Counted from the stretch's first letter, positions 9,994-21,612 are shown. The stretch is DNA of 64,000 bases from Tribonema minus (GCA_017506865.1 JAFCMP010000001.1:620001-684000); one strand, 5' to 3'. Notes: a model not told the origin generated them from the sequence alone. Translations and numbers: made by a program.

Positions 9994-12900
9994 TCAGGAT
10001 GATGACGACGCCCACATGTACTGCACAGGTACGTCCTCAACACCCGAACCAAATCGGATGTACATGCTTCGATGGTGCACTAGCATTCGGCATGTGATGA
10101 TTGCCAGCGAGGTGGCTGACAGAATCTGAGGACATGCAGCACCTAAACATATATCAGGCGCTGAGCAATAGCACATTTATCCTCCCCGATCCCCCCCCCA
10201 AACACACATGCACGCAAGTGGAGTGCCATCTACAAGGGCATCTTGTCGTCTCGCAAACATGTGCATCACAGTTGAGGGCACAGCACACAGGGTGCGCCAG
10301 TTCGGTGGCTGCCTACCTTGACGAGCACTGCCTCCAGCGCCTCCACGCTCCAGCTCCAGCCGTCAGCGCTTTCCAGCGACTCTCCCGCTTCAACTTCATC
10401 GGCGCCATTAGCTTCTGCAGATTCTGCATCCCCAATAGCAGCAGCAGCAGCAGCAGCGCTCCCCACGCTGCCAGCAGCGCTCAGCGACTGCCGCGCCGCC
10501 GACTCGCTGCGCGCACCATTTGCGGCAGTGCCAGCGCCCTCCGCGTGCGGCTGCTGCTGCTGCTGCTGCCGCACCCTGCCAGCGTCGCTCAACGACCCCC
10601 GCGCCGCCGACTCGCTGCGCGCACCATCCGCGGCAGCGGCCGCGACAGCGCCCTGCGCGTGCTGCAGATTGTCGCGGCGGTCATCATCGTCGTCGCCGTC
10701 GCCGTACGTGAAGCTGGCCTCCTCTGAGACCTCCTCATCCAGTACCTCCAGCTCCTCGATGACGTCGTCATCAGCGGCATCGAAACCGCCGCTCTGCTCG
10801 CGCAGGGTGCGGCTGAGCGCTGCCACTGCTGCTGCGGTGGCGGCGGCGGCGGCAGCATCGCCGCCGTCTTCGGCGGACGCCAGGCGGCGTACGGCGAGCA
10901 GGGTGGGGTCCGCGGCTTCCATCTGCAGCAGCGCGCAAGCCAGCGGCGGCTGCGTCAGGCGTAGTGGCGCGAGCTCGCGCATCAAATGAGGCTCGCAGTG
11001 CGCCTCAACCTACAGAGCTACAGATACTTCAAGTGTGAAGTTTGGTGTGATTGCTGCAGTTGCTGGCGACTGCATGAGCGGCAAGTCCGATGTCTGCGTA
11101 GTGTGCAACTTGATCATGGCTGTCGCTGATTCAATAGCAAGAGTGTTGCTGCTGCTGCGGTGGCTGCAGCAGCATGGTGCTGGTGATGCCGCTGTCGCTG
11201 CTGCCGCCGGTTGTCCGGCGCCGGATGCAGTTGACTCAAGTATCTTGACATGAACCAGCACGATGCAAGCATCCCAAACTGGGTCAACCTTGATGCTTGC
11301 CGTTAAAGCGCAATCTGTGCCGTCAGCTTCAATGCACATGGTCAGTGATGACATAGCTGGTATGCACATTGCATTAGTGGACATATGTATGTATGTGTGT
11401 GCACCGTTGCTGGCCCCTCCTGAAATAGCACCATGTGAAGTGCATACACTAGGCATTGACCTGGTCTTGAGAACCTTGGCAATCAGGCTTCCCAATGCAC
11501 TAGTCATGATTTCCCCTTTGCGCAAGTGAGCAAGTCAGTATCTCAGCCTGCAAGTCAGACTGGCACTCAGCAAGTGAGACTCTTGGTGGTCAGCACCGAC
11601 AATGCTTTACCGAGCGGTGCACACAAATAAACCCATGGTTTCCGATGACTCTTGGCAATGAGCCATACGACCTCATAATAGTGATACATTTCCGACAAGC
11701 CGTTTCAGCACAGCGTTCGTGACGTGGGCCGCACCTCTTTGAGCCGTGCCTCCAGGGCCATGAGCTCCCCTTCATCTGCGCCCCCCGCCTCCTCCCCCTC
11801 CCCGCTGTCATCATCCACAAAGCTCTGGTCGCTGTATTCCTCCACAGACCCCTCATCAGCATCCCCCACCGCCCCCGCATGGTCGTCACGACCTGACTCG
11901 CCCCGCCCTTCCGCCCCTACTACCTCTAGTTCCGAGTCCAGCGCTTCCTCCAAGTCGTCGCCGCCCCACGAGTCCAAGTCTGAGTCGCGATCGCCCGAGT
12001 CGCCGCCTCCGCCGCCAACCAACGCTCCCCCCAGGTCGCCACGCTCCTCACCGTCTACAGGTGCTGACGCGGCAGGCTCGCCGTCGCTGCCCTCGTGCTG
12101 AGGCGTGTCGCGCGGCAACATTGGAGCGCTGCCATCGCCGCCATCGCTGCCGCTGAGGGCGCCGCCATCCGCTGAGCCCGACGCACTGCCGCGCAGCGCC
12201 GGGACAACAGCAGTCACGCCGCTGGCGTCGGCGCCCGCGGAGCTGCCCTCTTCTGCGTCGCTCGTCGGTCGCTGCTCGCTGTCGTCGAACGCCGCCGGGC
12301 TGCTGCCGCCGTGGCTGCCGCCCGAGGGCTCCGTGGTGCTGAGCACTGATGCAGCAGTGGCTACGGCACCGCTGCCGCTGGGCCCAACGCCGCTGCTGCC
12401 GCCGCCGCCGCCGCCGTCGCCGTCCAGCGAGAAGCGGGGGCGCCCAAACAGATCTGAGAAGCGCGAGCGGGTGCCGTTGCCGCCACCGCCGCCGCCATCC
12501 AACTCATCCAAGCTTTCTATCAATGCGTCGCCGCCGTCATCGTCGTCGCCGTCGACTGAGAAGCGTGGAGTGCTGAAGCACGGGCTGCCAACCGTCGTTG
12601 GCTCCCTGCTGCAGCCGCCGCTGCCGTCGCCACCATCGCCACCGCCATCACCGCCGTCACCGGTGCCGCCGCCGCCGCCGCCACTGCTGCCGCCGGCTCT
12701 GCTGCTGGCGGCGCTGCCGGCACGCTCCAATGCTCCGACGTGTGCAGCAACATCACCGCTGTTTCTACGGCCGCTGCCACTGCCAGCCGCGTCCGTGTCG
12801 TCTACAGCGCCGGAGTGCACGGCTTCATCTTCAATATTGAAGTTGTGTGGCCCCATATCAGCGCTTCCGTCTGACTCATGCCGTGCGGCGTCAGGGCTCT

Positions 12901-15900
12901 GTGACGGCGTCACAAATGGGTTCGTTAGGATCGTGCCAGAGGCGCGATCCACAATGACCTGACACGCAGGGGGCACACGCGATGTTGGGGTTCCCATTCA
13001 ACAAGTCTGATGAAGAAAATATCAGCACTGTTCAAGCGGAGTGCTGCGCCTGAAGAGCATGCGCGCATGGAGCGTAATGTGGGCGGACTTGAAATGCAAG
13101 TCAGGCAGCTTGAAGTGCATACGCTCATTGAACGACATCAAGGCAGCAGCATTTTACTGTGCAGTGGTTTGGAGCAATCAAGTGCTTTGCCAGCATGTAC
13201 AGAACTTATTGCAGACTGATGATGAACAAATGGATGCGCTTGACAGTCAAGTACTGCTGCTGCGATGCAATGCAGACCCTCTCCCAGCACAAGCTTGATG
13301 ATGGCAGTGGCCTTGGCGCCGGCAGGCAGCTTCTCAGCAGCACCGTGATAAGTAAGTCTAAGTAACACCAGAGCGTCGTGCATATGGCATCAGCACTATA
13401 CCGTAACTGAAACCGTAACTGTCGTACATGACAGTGCTCAAACGTCATTGAAGCCTAGGACACGAAGACTCGTGCGGTTGTGCAGGTTTGGCAGCAGCCA
13501 TCTTGAGCCGCCAGGCAGCGCTTCCAGATGGCCACAGCAACCCCACCCTCTGACGTGAGCTCACATCTCCCTTCAGTCAGCCGGCTGGCGCGGGACTCCA
13601 ATACTATACCCGCAGCGGGCTGGTACTGCGGCCACTGCGCCTGCACGCTTCGCCGGCCTCCACTGCCAAAGCGCTGCTGTGCATCGGCAACAAACCGGCG
13701 GCAGAATGGGCAGCGCTGCTGCTGCACAAACACCGATGACGGCGTACATGCTAGCACCCACCTGTGCAGACCCGCTGCTGCGCCGCCCCAGCAATGGCAG
13801 CGCTCCTCCACCCTCCCCTCCAGTTCCCCCCTCCCCCGCCCCCTCCCCCGCCCCCGCCCCCGGCTCGCCCGCCGAGCCGCTGCGCGAGCGGCCGCGCTGC
13901 TGCTGCTGCTGCTGCCCCAGCGACAGCAGCGCTCCGCGGTCCTCCAGGCCGCCGCCGAACGACGAGCGCCGGCTGCTGCCCGCGCTCGCGAGGCTGCGCG
14001 GCGGCGAGTTGGCGGGCGACCCTGCGCCGCTGCGCCACGATGCGAACGCGTTCTGCTCGAGCGCCGGCACGGCTGCCGCGAAGGCGCCGCCGCTGCCGCC
14101 GCGCTGCTGCTGCGGCGGCGGCGGCGTGAGGCGGTCGTCGCCGCTCAGCGCGCGCAGGCTGCGCGCGGAGGACGGGCGCTGCTGCTGCGGCGTGCTGCCG
14201 GGCGTGTACGCTGCGCCGAGGCAGCGCTCGACGGCGAGCTCCAGCAGCGGCGGGGCGCCGGGGTCATGCGGGTAGTCGGGCGCACCCGCGAGCGCCTCCG
14301 CGACGCCTGCGGGGAGCGCTGCCGCGTCCTCTGCCGTCTGTGCGGTCGAGCGTTGTGGCAGTGCTGTGAGACTGTACGGCTATGTAGGTAGTTTGCGTTG
14401 CAGGCGTTACAGCTTTACGGCAGGGACGCCTGACTTGCTGGCATTCGCGTTGCAGGCGTTACGGCTTGACGGCAATGATACCGGTTTTGCGGGCGAGTGT
14501 CCGTGGTGCTTTGCAGGACAGGCGGCGACTCGCAACTGCCAGTACATGACAATGGGCAGCTCGCTTGCATCGTAGGCGTTGCGGGTTGCGACATGCGTCG
14601 ATGGCTTGTCAATGATGGCAGCGAGGACACCTTTGTGCGGCAGCCGCCTGCTGCCTCTGGGCCGCGGCAGGCAGCGCTTTCATACTGCAACGATCTTATC
14701 CGTGTGTTCTCAACAAGAGGCAGCGTCCGCTGTCTTTGAGAAGCCTCCAGCCGCCACAACGCCGCGAGTCTTGAGCGCGCTCAATACGTATGGCATGCAG
14801 TCAACACACAAACACACACATATACATGAACACTGACGCAGGGGGCAACGTGCCACGGGCTAGCACAAATGTCTAGCGTCTATGCACCACCACAATCGCC
14901 TTTCCGCCCCCCCTTCCACAAGACCGCACTTACGGTCATCGCTAGACTACTCACCGCAGACCACCGCCCATGACGCGGCCCTACCATTCTCAAGTCTGCG
15001 ACTGAAGTTACAATGATCCGCGAGTACTCACCAGCCCTGTTTCCAATTGCGAGCCCTTTCAAACTGCACCGATCCTCAAAATTTAAGTTGCGATACAATT
15101 AAACACTAGACTAGTACTCACCTGCGCGTTTGAGTCTCTCTTCGCAGAAGGATGTTGCATTGAGTGCACATCCAAAGAGGGGGCGTTTCGCGCCCCCAGC
15201 GACGCGAAATGGATAGAAGTACTCACCAGCCCCGTTTCGGCCCTGATGACCGACAGCGTCTGCTCCAGCTCGTAGTGCTCCAGGAAGCGCGCCACCAGCT
15301 GCAGCGTGAGCTTGCCTGCGCAGATAACGCAGCAGCGAGCCGCACGGGGTTAGGGCAAGCTTCAGCGCCGTTGCGCGCCGACCATGGCCCCTGTTGAAGA
15401 TTCACAGTGCCCTCTCCGGTGCACACTAGCAAAGGCAGCAGAGGCGCAAATGCAGCAGCGCGCGCGCTGACTGATCGCTCGCGTCCCGGCGCCATTGTGG
15501 TCCGCCTCTCGTGGCCTGAACTTGTCTGAACCAGAACGGGTAGCCTGGCAGATTCCACAGTCACGCAGCCTCGGTTGTACATTCCGCTGCTCTTGTCACG
15601 AGCGGAACTTCGAGCAGCTACAGACACATGGGGGGTCGTGCAATTCAATCTCCTTAGACATGTTTGTGTTGGTCGAATTGGAAATGCAAGCAGATCCACC
15701 ATGCGCAGACAGGGCCTGGTGAGGTGGTGAAAGGTTCAGGATCCTAGTTTGACTGCCATGCCCCCAAGGCTGACAGCGACAGCGGGCATCGTGTCTCGAT
15801 GTACAAAACCTCTTGCCACGCAACCGCCACCGATGTCATGTGCAGACGTCATTTGTGCGATTTGCAGCAGGCGAACACCCACCGGTTTCGGACTTCAGCA

Positions 15901-16057
15901 GCGATAGAGTTTTCGGGTTGGTCACATAGATCCCTGCGCTCCTCTCGTAGTCGTCCACGCTGGTGAACACGGCCATCCTAAGCATGGCCCTGATCTGGCC
16001 CAGTACACCTTGAGATTCCAGCACATCAAAGAGAGCGTCTGCTGCTGGGTCTCCCAT
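9994..16057 (-). CDS. FOP/CEP43-like LisH protein, putative centrosome/basal-body factor
   Basis: Exons (minus): 16057-15883, 15315-15227, 14337-13762, 12958-11735, 11009-10317 and a tentative terminal 10020-9994, all phase-compatible; 927 aa. Residues 1-130 match the FOP dimerisation/LisH domain: DVLESQGVLGQIRAMLRMAV, then KLTLQLVARFLEHYELEQTL with SVIRAET, then PGAPPLLELAVERCLG, corresponding to the 'GGPLLLEV' block of human FOP. In animals FOP anchors at the centrosome and ciliary basal body and its relatives (FOR20, TON1) act at microtubule-organising sites; this role is inferred. The remaining ~800 residues are Ser/Gly/Asp/Ala-rich, acidic and probably disordered, ending in EAVLVK plus a 9-codon last exon that I hold loosely. 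An extra exon at 13721 (QQRCPFCRRFVADAQQRF) with a good acceptor may also be used; it would need a donor at about 13649. The retained intron 15226-14338 is full of duplicated donors. Confidence 0.78.
14395..14600. repeat. Degenerate repeat GTTGCAGGCGTTAC in FOP-like intron 2
   Basis: GTTGCAGGCGTTACAGCTTTACGGCA (14398) recurs as GTTGCAGGCGTTACGG-CTTGACGGCA (14451), and a weaker copy, TCGTAGGCGTTGCGGGTTGCG, lies near 14570. These sit between the true exon 3 acceptor (14338) and the duplicated-donor block. Confidence 0.65.
14926..15235 (-). repeat. Array of duplicated 5' splice sites in FOP-like intron 2
   Basis: On the minus strand the true exon 2 end GAAACGGGGCTG|GTGAGTACT (donor at 15226) is echoed as GGAAACAGGGCTG|GTGAGTACT near 15025-15045. 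Three further consensus donors follow: CGCAG|GTGAGTACT near 15116-15123, TGCG|GTGAGTAGT near 14947-14956 and GACC|GTAAGTGCG near 14928-14940. Using all the mini-exons between them gives a stop, whereas joining exon 2 directly to 14337 gives a perfect FOP alignment, so I treat them as decoys or alternative exons. Confidence 0.7.
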
Positions 16058-17081
16058 GGTGCCTCCGCGCGGCTAGGTTTCTTGCGACAATCAACTTCAA
16101 CTGCCAACTGCCAGAAGGTTGCTTGTGTGAAGTATTGCAGTGCTACCACACCATAGGCGATTGAGGCCAACAGAGTCGACATGTCAATACCCTGGACTAC
16201 GCGCTCGGACGTTGTCAATGCTAGCGATCCTCCCTGCACACAAGATTGTTCACCCATGGATCTTTTTTTGAAGAAAGGGCGAAGCAAGGCTGCACAGTGA
16301 CATATGCCATTGCGGCGCCCACAGGACCCAGGCAAAACCACGTCGTGACAAGCATGAGACGTGCTGAGGCAACTTGAACTGGACACTCCAACAAGCAGGA
16401 GATGGTCTCCCAGCATTCACTCTGAGAGACCTAGATGCTGGCATTCAGTAGTGCAGAAACACAGTCAGTGCATGGTGGCAACAGTACATTGCCAGCGCCG
16501 TGCTGTCGCGGGAGGCCTGCTTGCAGCCAGCCTGTGTCGCACACCAGCACCTTTGATGCCGCAGAGGCAGCACGCATTGGCTTCAAGCTGCTGGCATGCC
16601 GCAAAAGCGCTCGTGAGGCATGCTCTGCTTGAAAAGCGGCCCCATGCTGCTTGAAGTTTTCTTGGCTTCATCCCCGGCTTCAGTGCTCGTGTTTGCTGCA
16701 GCCGTTCAGCATGCCGCACCCCAACAAACTCTTTGGAAATGTGACTAAGTGACTTCAGGTCCTGCCAACGCCTGTGCCAGCTTGCTGAGCAGCAGCAATA
16801 CACTCAGGTGCAGGGCGCCGCTGAATGGTTCGCGAGCAGCGCAGCTGCAGCAACGCCGTCGAGCGGTGCAGTCACCACCACCATCGAGCCCTCTCGCAAC
16901 TGCTGGCACACGCCTGCACAACTCGTAGCCCGCAGCACGTGTTTCCATCAACGGCGACGGCAGTGGGCGCAACGCCGCCCGAGGCGTCATCACGGCCAGC
17001 GGCACTGCGGCACGGTATCAGCTGAGCACTGTAGAATACATCATCTGCGGCCATGGGGGGGAAGGGGGGTATGGCCTGCGT
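16058..17081. other. Intergenic, 5' of FOP-like gene and 3' of ankyrin gene
   Basis: This contains the promoter side of the FOP-like gene and the 3' flank of the ankyrin gene (both minus strand). A CAACTTCAACTGCCAACT motif occurs at about 16088. No convincing coding exon or RNA gene is seen. Confidence 0.5.
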
Positions 17082-19319
17082 CTACATGACGGCGCAGCAG
17101 CCGCGCCGCTTCTTCCGCTGCTGCAGCTCCTCCAGCTCGCTGGCCTTCGTCTTGGCGCGCGCCGCAGCGCGCTTCTCTTGCTCCTGGACAGACGGCGCGT
17201 CGGACAGCGGCGCAGGCGCAGGTCATGGACACAACGGGCGCAAGCGACGGTCACGGCGAAGTGGAGGCGTCAGCTCGGTGCGAGGGGCTGGCGGTGTGAG
17301 CGAGGCCGTTGGTGTTCGGGAGCGCGCCTTGACGCCACAGCGCACTTGCATTATTCTATGGCTCAGGAGCCATGACTTGTGGATGACGAGTCATGACTCA
17401 TGAGGTCACTGGCACATCCAGCTCCACAAGTCAAGTGCCCCATTCTGCTCAGCGCTGCGACCACTGCCAGCAGACACATGTCATGCCAACTCTTGCATTG
17501 TTCAGACCACAATATCAGCGCAGCGCGCCTATGTTGTAATCAACTCAGGGCGTGCAGTCAAGGTATGATTCACATGGGTGCGCCACCGCGGGGGTACATG
17601 CGACTAGTACAGCGTGCCTACGGCGCTGCACAGGAATTGCACACTCGCAGCGCTGCCGCACAGCAAAAGGCGAAGTCGCCATCATCACCTTGGTCAAAGC
17701 GGCGGTGATCCGCTCACGCGCCGCGCCGTCGACCTTGGTGTTGAACTCGCCGCCTGGCAGGTGCCCATGGGCGTCAGGAATGGTCACGTCGGCGCCGGAG
17801 GCTAGGAGGTGCTCGACGACGTCAGCGTTGCCGAGCATCGCTGCCTTGAACAGTGGCGTCTCATGCTTGATGTCCTTGACGTTGGCGTCGGCCTTGCGCC
17901 TCAGCAGCTCCTGCGCCACGGCGAGCTGCGTGTGCGGGGCGAGGTTGCGTCGCAGCGGAGCGGGCGGTTGTGTGAACAAGTTCGCCGCATGAGCGAGGCA
18001 GCGCGCTTGCAGCAGCACCTACGTATCTTGGGACAAGGTTTTCCTATACGCAACACCAAGGCACAGGGAGTTTGCAAGGTGCAGTTTGATAAGATCGCAC
18101 CAATCTGCTCATGCGTCACCCTCTGCGGCAGCGCAGCAGAGGTGAGGACGGAAATGGGCATCAGCCGGTGTGTCCTGCCAGTGCTATGCACACCGCGCAC
18201 GAATGCAAACACAAACGCTCGGATGGTCGCTGTCAGCAGACATCCCAGAGAAAACTGCCACAACAACGCCAGCTAGGCTACAGTGCCTTCAGGTACATGC
18301 CTGGGGAGGAGATGCCATTTGGCAGTGTCGTTTAGAAGTGATCATCAATGCACATCATTGGAACACTGTCAAGGTGTTCACACAATGCATGTAGCTTCCG
18401 GCTGCAAGCTGGACATCCACCATGTGTTTTTTTCTCCCCTAAACGAGAATCGATAGCAAGTACAGGTATGCAATGGGCAATTGAGACACTCTTCGGGGGT
18501 TTCGTCATACAAAGTTTATACCTGGTTTGTGGACGCCGCGTAGTGCAGCGGCGTGCACTGGTCCCTGTCGCGCGCGTCAATCTGGGCGTACGCGCCCAGC
18601 AGCAGCTTCATGGCCTCCACGCGGCCGCTCCAGGCCGCCTGGTGCAGTGGCGTCCTCTCAAAGTTGTCGCGCTTGTCGACGAAGAGGCCCTCATCGAGCC
18701 AGCGCTGCGCGCACGGCGTGTGGTTGCGTGAGCTCTGGACAACAAGCGGGCATTGACTCTGTGCGTGCAGCTGTGATGTTTGTGGCGTACACAGCTATGA
18801 GGATAGTGAAGATGAGGTTGTGTGCTGCCTTCCATGTGTTGAATGTGTTGAATGGAGCAGTCAGGAGAGGCATGTTCGCTAGAAGAGGCTGTGCACACAC
18901 CAGGAGCACCCATGTCGCTGCAGCAGACTGCATGCAATCAATGGACACACCAGCGGTACATGTTGGTGTGCAGCCTGTATCGAAGAAACTTGGCGGAGCA
19001 GCCACTCAGGCCACATGTGGAAGAAGGCGTGTGCAGTGTATCCTTTTGCTGAGCACACAATGTGAACATCCCCCCAGAAAACAGATGGCACCACCAGGGT
19101 TCCTCGCTCTGAACACCCAACAGAGACTGCGCAAGTTCTTGACTGTATCCGAATAGTCATCCCGAACAAGACGAAGCCTTGACGCAACCTGTGCACGTCA
19201 CATGTCAACTCGACGCGGCGGTCCTATCGAGTTGAACGTTCCGCAAGCATGCTGACCTGGATGGCCACGACGTCTCCATCCATTGCTGCCAAGTGTATGT
19301 TGACATCTTTGATCGCCAT
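17082..19319 (-). CDS. Small ankyrin-repeat protein with C-terminal CaaX box
   Basis: Four phase-0 exons, 19319-19257, 18704-18522, 17925-17689 and 17183-17082, give 194 aa. ATG 19319 starts MAIKDVNIHLAAMDGDVVAI, a capping repeat. It is followed by full ankyrin repeats (FERTPLHQAAWSGRVEAMKL with LLGAYAQIDA; QCTPLHYAAS; HETPLFKAAMLGNADVVEHL with LASGADVTIPD), a charged helical tail (EQEKRAAARAKTKASELEEL) and the end KKRRGCCAVM. The last four residues CAVM fit a CaaX prenylation site (Met at X favours farnesyl transfer), preceded by a second Cys and a KKRR basic patch as in membrane-anchored small GTPases. I infer a peripheral membrane scaffold; partner unknown. Intron 2 (18521-17926) contains an old retroelement 3' end. 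Confidence 0.88.
18312..18463 (+). mobile_element. Degenerate 3' end of a non-LTR element inside an ankyrin-gene intron
   Basis: The tail matches copies at 19644 and 21474: ATGCCATTTGGC…GTCGTTTAG keeps the end of the element's reading frame (MPFG..V stop), followed by a diverged 3' UTR and ACGAGAATCGATAGCAAGTAC, aligned to GCGAGAAT(T)AATAAAAAGTAC. Divergence is high, so this is the oldest of the three copies. It lies antisense within the ankyrin gene's intron. Confidence 0.72.
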
Positions 19320-19384
19320 GGCTCCAGCGCCAGCACGTCGGTCCTCGGCTGCTCCTGTGACTTTATCGGCAATCCCACCCCGCG

Positions 19385-19783
19385 AAAAAGTCAGTTACAG
19401 AAAGACCCCGGGCGACCGGTCATGCCAAAAAAAGAAGGAAGAAGCTGGGTGGGACACTGGGGGTGGGACACTGTTCTAAACTGCTGATACTGACTAGAAC
19501 AGACTAATCTGCTAGGCATGTGCTGTTGGTCGTGCCCCTGAAGCTGAATTTTTTTTTAGTCAGTTACGAAAAGACCCCGGAGCGACCGGCCATCGCCAGG
19601 GGAGGGGCGAGGGGCTGGGCAAACCTTGCAATTGGCCAAGAACATGCCATTTGGCGGCGGTGGCGTTTGAATGGTTGTCGTTGCGACATTTTCAGACTGT
19701 CATACGACGTGTAGATTCCTTACAGCTAGATGCCAATCATCTGGGCTTTTTCGCGCCCTGAGCGAGAATTAATAAAAAGTACC
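19385..19783 (+). mobile_element. 5'-truncated non-LTR element copy 1 (3' end only)
   Basis: The firm part is 19644-19783: MPFGGGGV stop, then a 3' UTR nearly identical to that at 21502-21610 and ending AATAAAAAGTACC. Upstream, CAGTTACAGAAAGACCCCGG at 19390 and CAGTTACGAAAAGACCCCGG at 19560 form a direct repeat about 169 bases apart, followed by GCGACCGG(t/c)CAT. Whether that pair belongs to the element is uncertain. Confidence 0.7.
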
Positions 19784-21501
19784 AGGCTCAACTGGTACAC
19801 GACGCAGCTGCCGCTGGATCAGGGGCCGCGGCGGCAGCACAGGCGGCACCAGCGGCAGCAGCAGCGGTGGCGCACGGCGCACCTACTCCGGCGGCAGCAG
19901 CGGCGGCGGCAGCAGCAGCTGCTCCAGCATCAGAAGCTGCTGCAGCAGCTGCAGCACATGTTGCACCTCAAGTGGCCTCGGCGGCATCACTAACTGCAGC
20001 ATCAACAGCAGCTGCTGCGGGCATAGGCAACACAGCTGCTCCAGGCCCTACTAGCGCTGCTGCAGCACCTGTAACAGGAGCAGCGTCGGCAGGCGGCGCC
20101 GCAATCATGCCGGTTGCGACAGCGGCAATGGCGGCGGCAGCGGCCAATGCGGCAGGTGCTGCACCAACACCTGCGGCAGCAGCAACACCACTGGCAGCAG
20201 CAGCAACGCCAGGCGGCGCAGCTGCAGCACCAGCGCACGCACCAGCGGCAGCCGTCAATGCAGGCGCTGCGCGTTCCACACCAGCAATGCTACAAGGCGC
20301 AGCAGCAGCAGAGGTGGCGCGCCTGCCCCTCATGCGGACGATCGCCACAGCTGCCGCATCCCTACGTGCAGCAACAGGTGACAAGCTGGAACATACACTG
20401 CCACCAGCGCTAACGCCACTGCTGCAGCAACCACCTACGCAGCAGCCGCCGCTGCGGCCGACAGCAGGTGGTGGCACTGGTGCGGAGGCTGTTTGCGTAC
20501 TTGACGCCAGTGCTCTGCAGTTGCAGTGTAGCCTGAAGCGCCCCAATCAGAGTGCGCTTGCAGATGCCGTCGCTACCGAGCTTGCAGATAAGGTGGAGGT
20601 GGACCTGCAACAGCTGCCGCAGGGCACGCAACGCACGCAAGCACTTGCTCGATTCCGGTCGCAGCGCCACATGCACTCGATCGGCATGGCATTCCTCAAC
20701 GAGCCCATGTACTCCACAACGGCTTCGTTCGACGGCCTATCCTGGCAACTGGCCGTCAAACGCGCCATCGGAGTAGAGGAACAGACGACAGGCTGCAAGC
20801 TGTGCGGGAAGTCGCCGGGCGGCACCCTGCATGCACGGCTATGTCAAGCGCCACGCGTCAAGGCGCACGACACCATCGTCCATAATAGCGTCAAGAGGGC
20901 CACGCAGCGCATCCTGCGGCAATACCTCAAAACGGGACTGGTTGACGAGGACTACACGCCGTTTCTGGGGTCCGCCGGGCCGCCGGGGAGTCGCAGGATG
21001 GACATCGTGCTGCCTGCCGACGCCTTCCCGGTGACCGGCTACGACGACCCGACACGCCACCTACCGCTCATGGTGGACGTTACCTGCTTCGAGGCACAGG
21101 TGGCGTCGCGGGCGGCGAAGACTGCAGCAGACCCTGAGCGATGCTGCCGCGACCAGGAGGCCGCCAAGACTACCCACTATTCTGGTCATTATGATCAGAA
21201 TTGCTACAAACTTGCCACTTTGGCAATAGGGTCATTTGGCAGCATCGGGGAGCAGGGGCGGAAGCTGCTGGAGGCTGTGGTGACGGAGTATGCCAGCAGG
21301 ATGTCAGTGCCCGGAGGAGCGCGCTCTAAAGCTCTCAAGGGCATCGCCCTGGCGCGCTTACGCTCGGCACTGTCGGCAGCGCTCCACATGGCGTACTCTG
21401 GCCGTGTCATGACACACATGGCAGAATCCAGGGGGGGGGGGCACATGGAGGAGGACGTAGGGGAGGACCCCGAGATGCCATTTGGCGGCGGTGGCGTTTG
21501 A
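19784..21501 (+). pseudogene. C-terminal part of a non-LTR retrotransposon polyprotein (CCHC + endonuclease-like)
   Basis: The frame is open from the tail of copy 1 (19762) to the stop at 21501 with no plausible ATG at its head, so the coding region is 5'-truncated. The first ~190 codons are almost pure Ala with Pro/Gly from GCA/GCG repeats. Then comes a zinc knuckle CKLCGKSPGGTLHARLC (C-x2-C-x8-H-x3-C), followed by GSRRMDIVLP, LMVDVTCFEAQ, a conserved K..HYSGHYDQNCYKL segment and FGSIGEQGRKLLEAVV. That order (CCHC, R-x-D, D-V-T, K…Y, F/G…G) is the arrangement of restriction-like endonuclease regions at the C-terminus of R2/CRE-type and algal non-LTR elements. No reverse transcriptase motif is present. 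Family assignment is inference. Confidence 0.72.
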
Positions 21502-21612
21502 GTGGTTGTCGTTGCGACACTTTCAGACTGTCATACGGCATGTAGATTCCTTACAGCTAGATGCCAATCATCTGGGCTTTTTCGCGCCCTGAGCGAGAAT
21601 GAATAAAAAGCA
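21474..21612 (+). mobile_element. 3' UTR and tail of non-LTR element copy 2
   Basis: Nearly identical over about 135 bases to 19644-19782, from ATGCCATTTGGCGGCGG to GAGCGAGAATGAATAAAAAG. The two copies stand head to tail, with copy 1's tail joined directly to copy 2's truncated coding region. AATAAA lies at the very end. Confidence 0.85.

Noticed and set aside
11705..11734. Extension of the FOP-like exon 4 to the stop at 11705
   Set aside because: A donor at 11734 in phase with the 11009 acceptor continues the acidic reading frame.
14947..15140. Micro-exons in FOP-like intron 2 as constitutive exons
   Set aside because: Their inclusion gives a TGA, whereas direct joining of 15227 to 14337 matches FOP proteins.
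20114..20413. Gln/His-rich frame within the retroelement
   Set aside because: Alternative frame of the GCA repeat; the Ala frame continues into the CCHC and endonuclease-like region.
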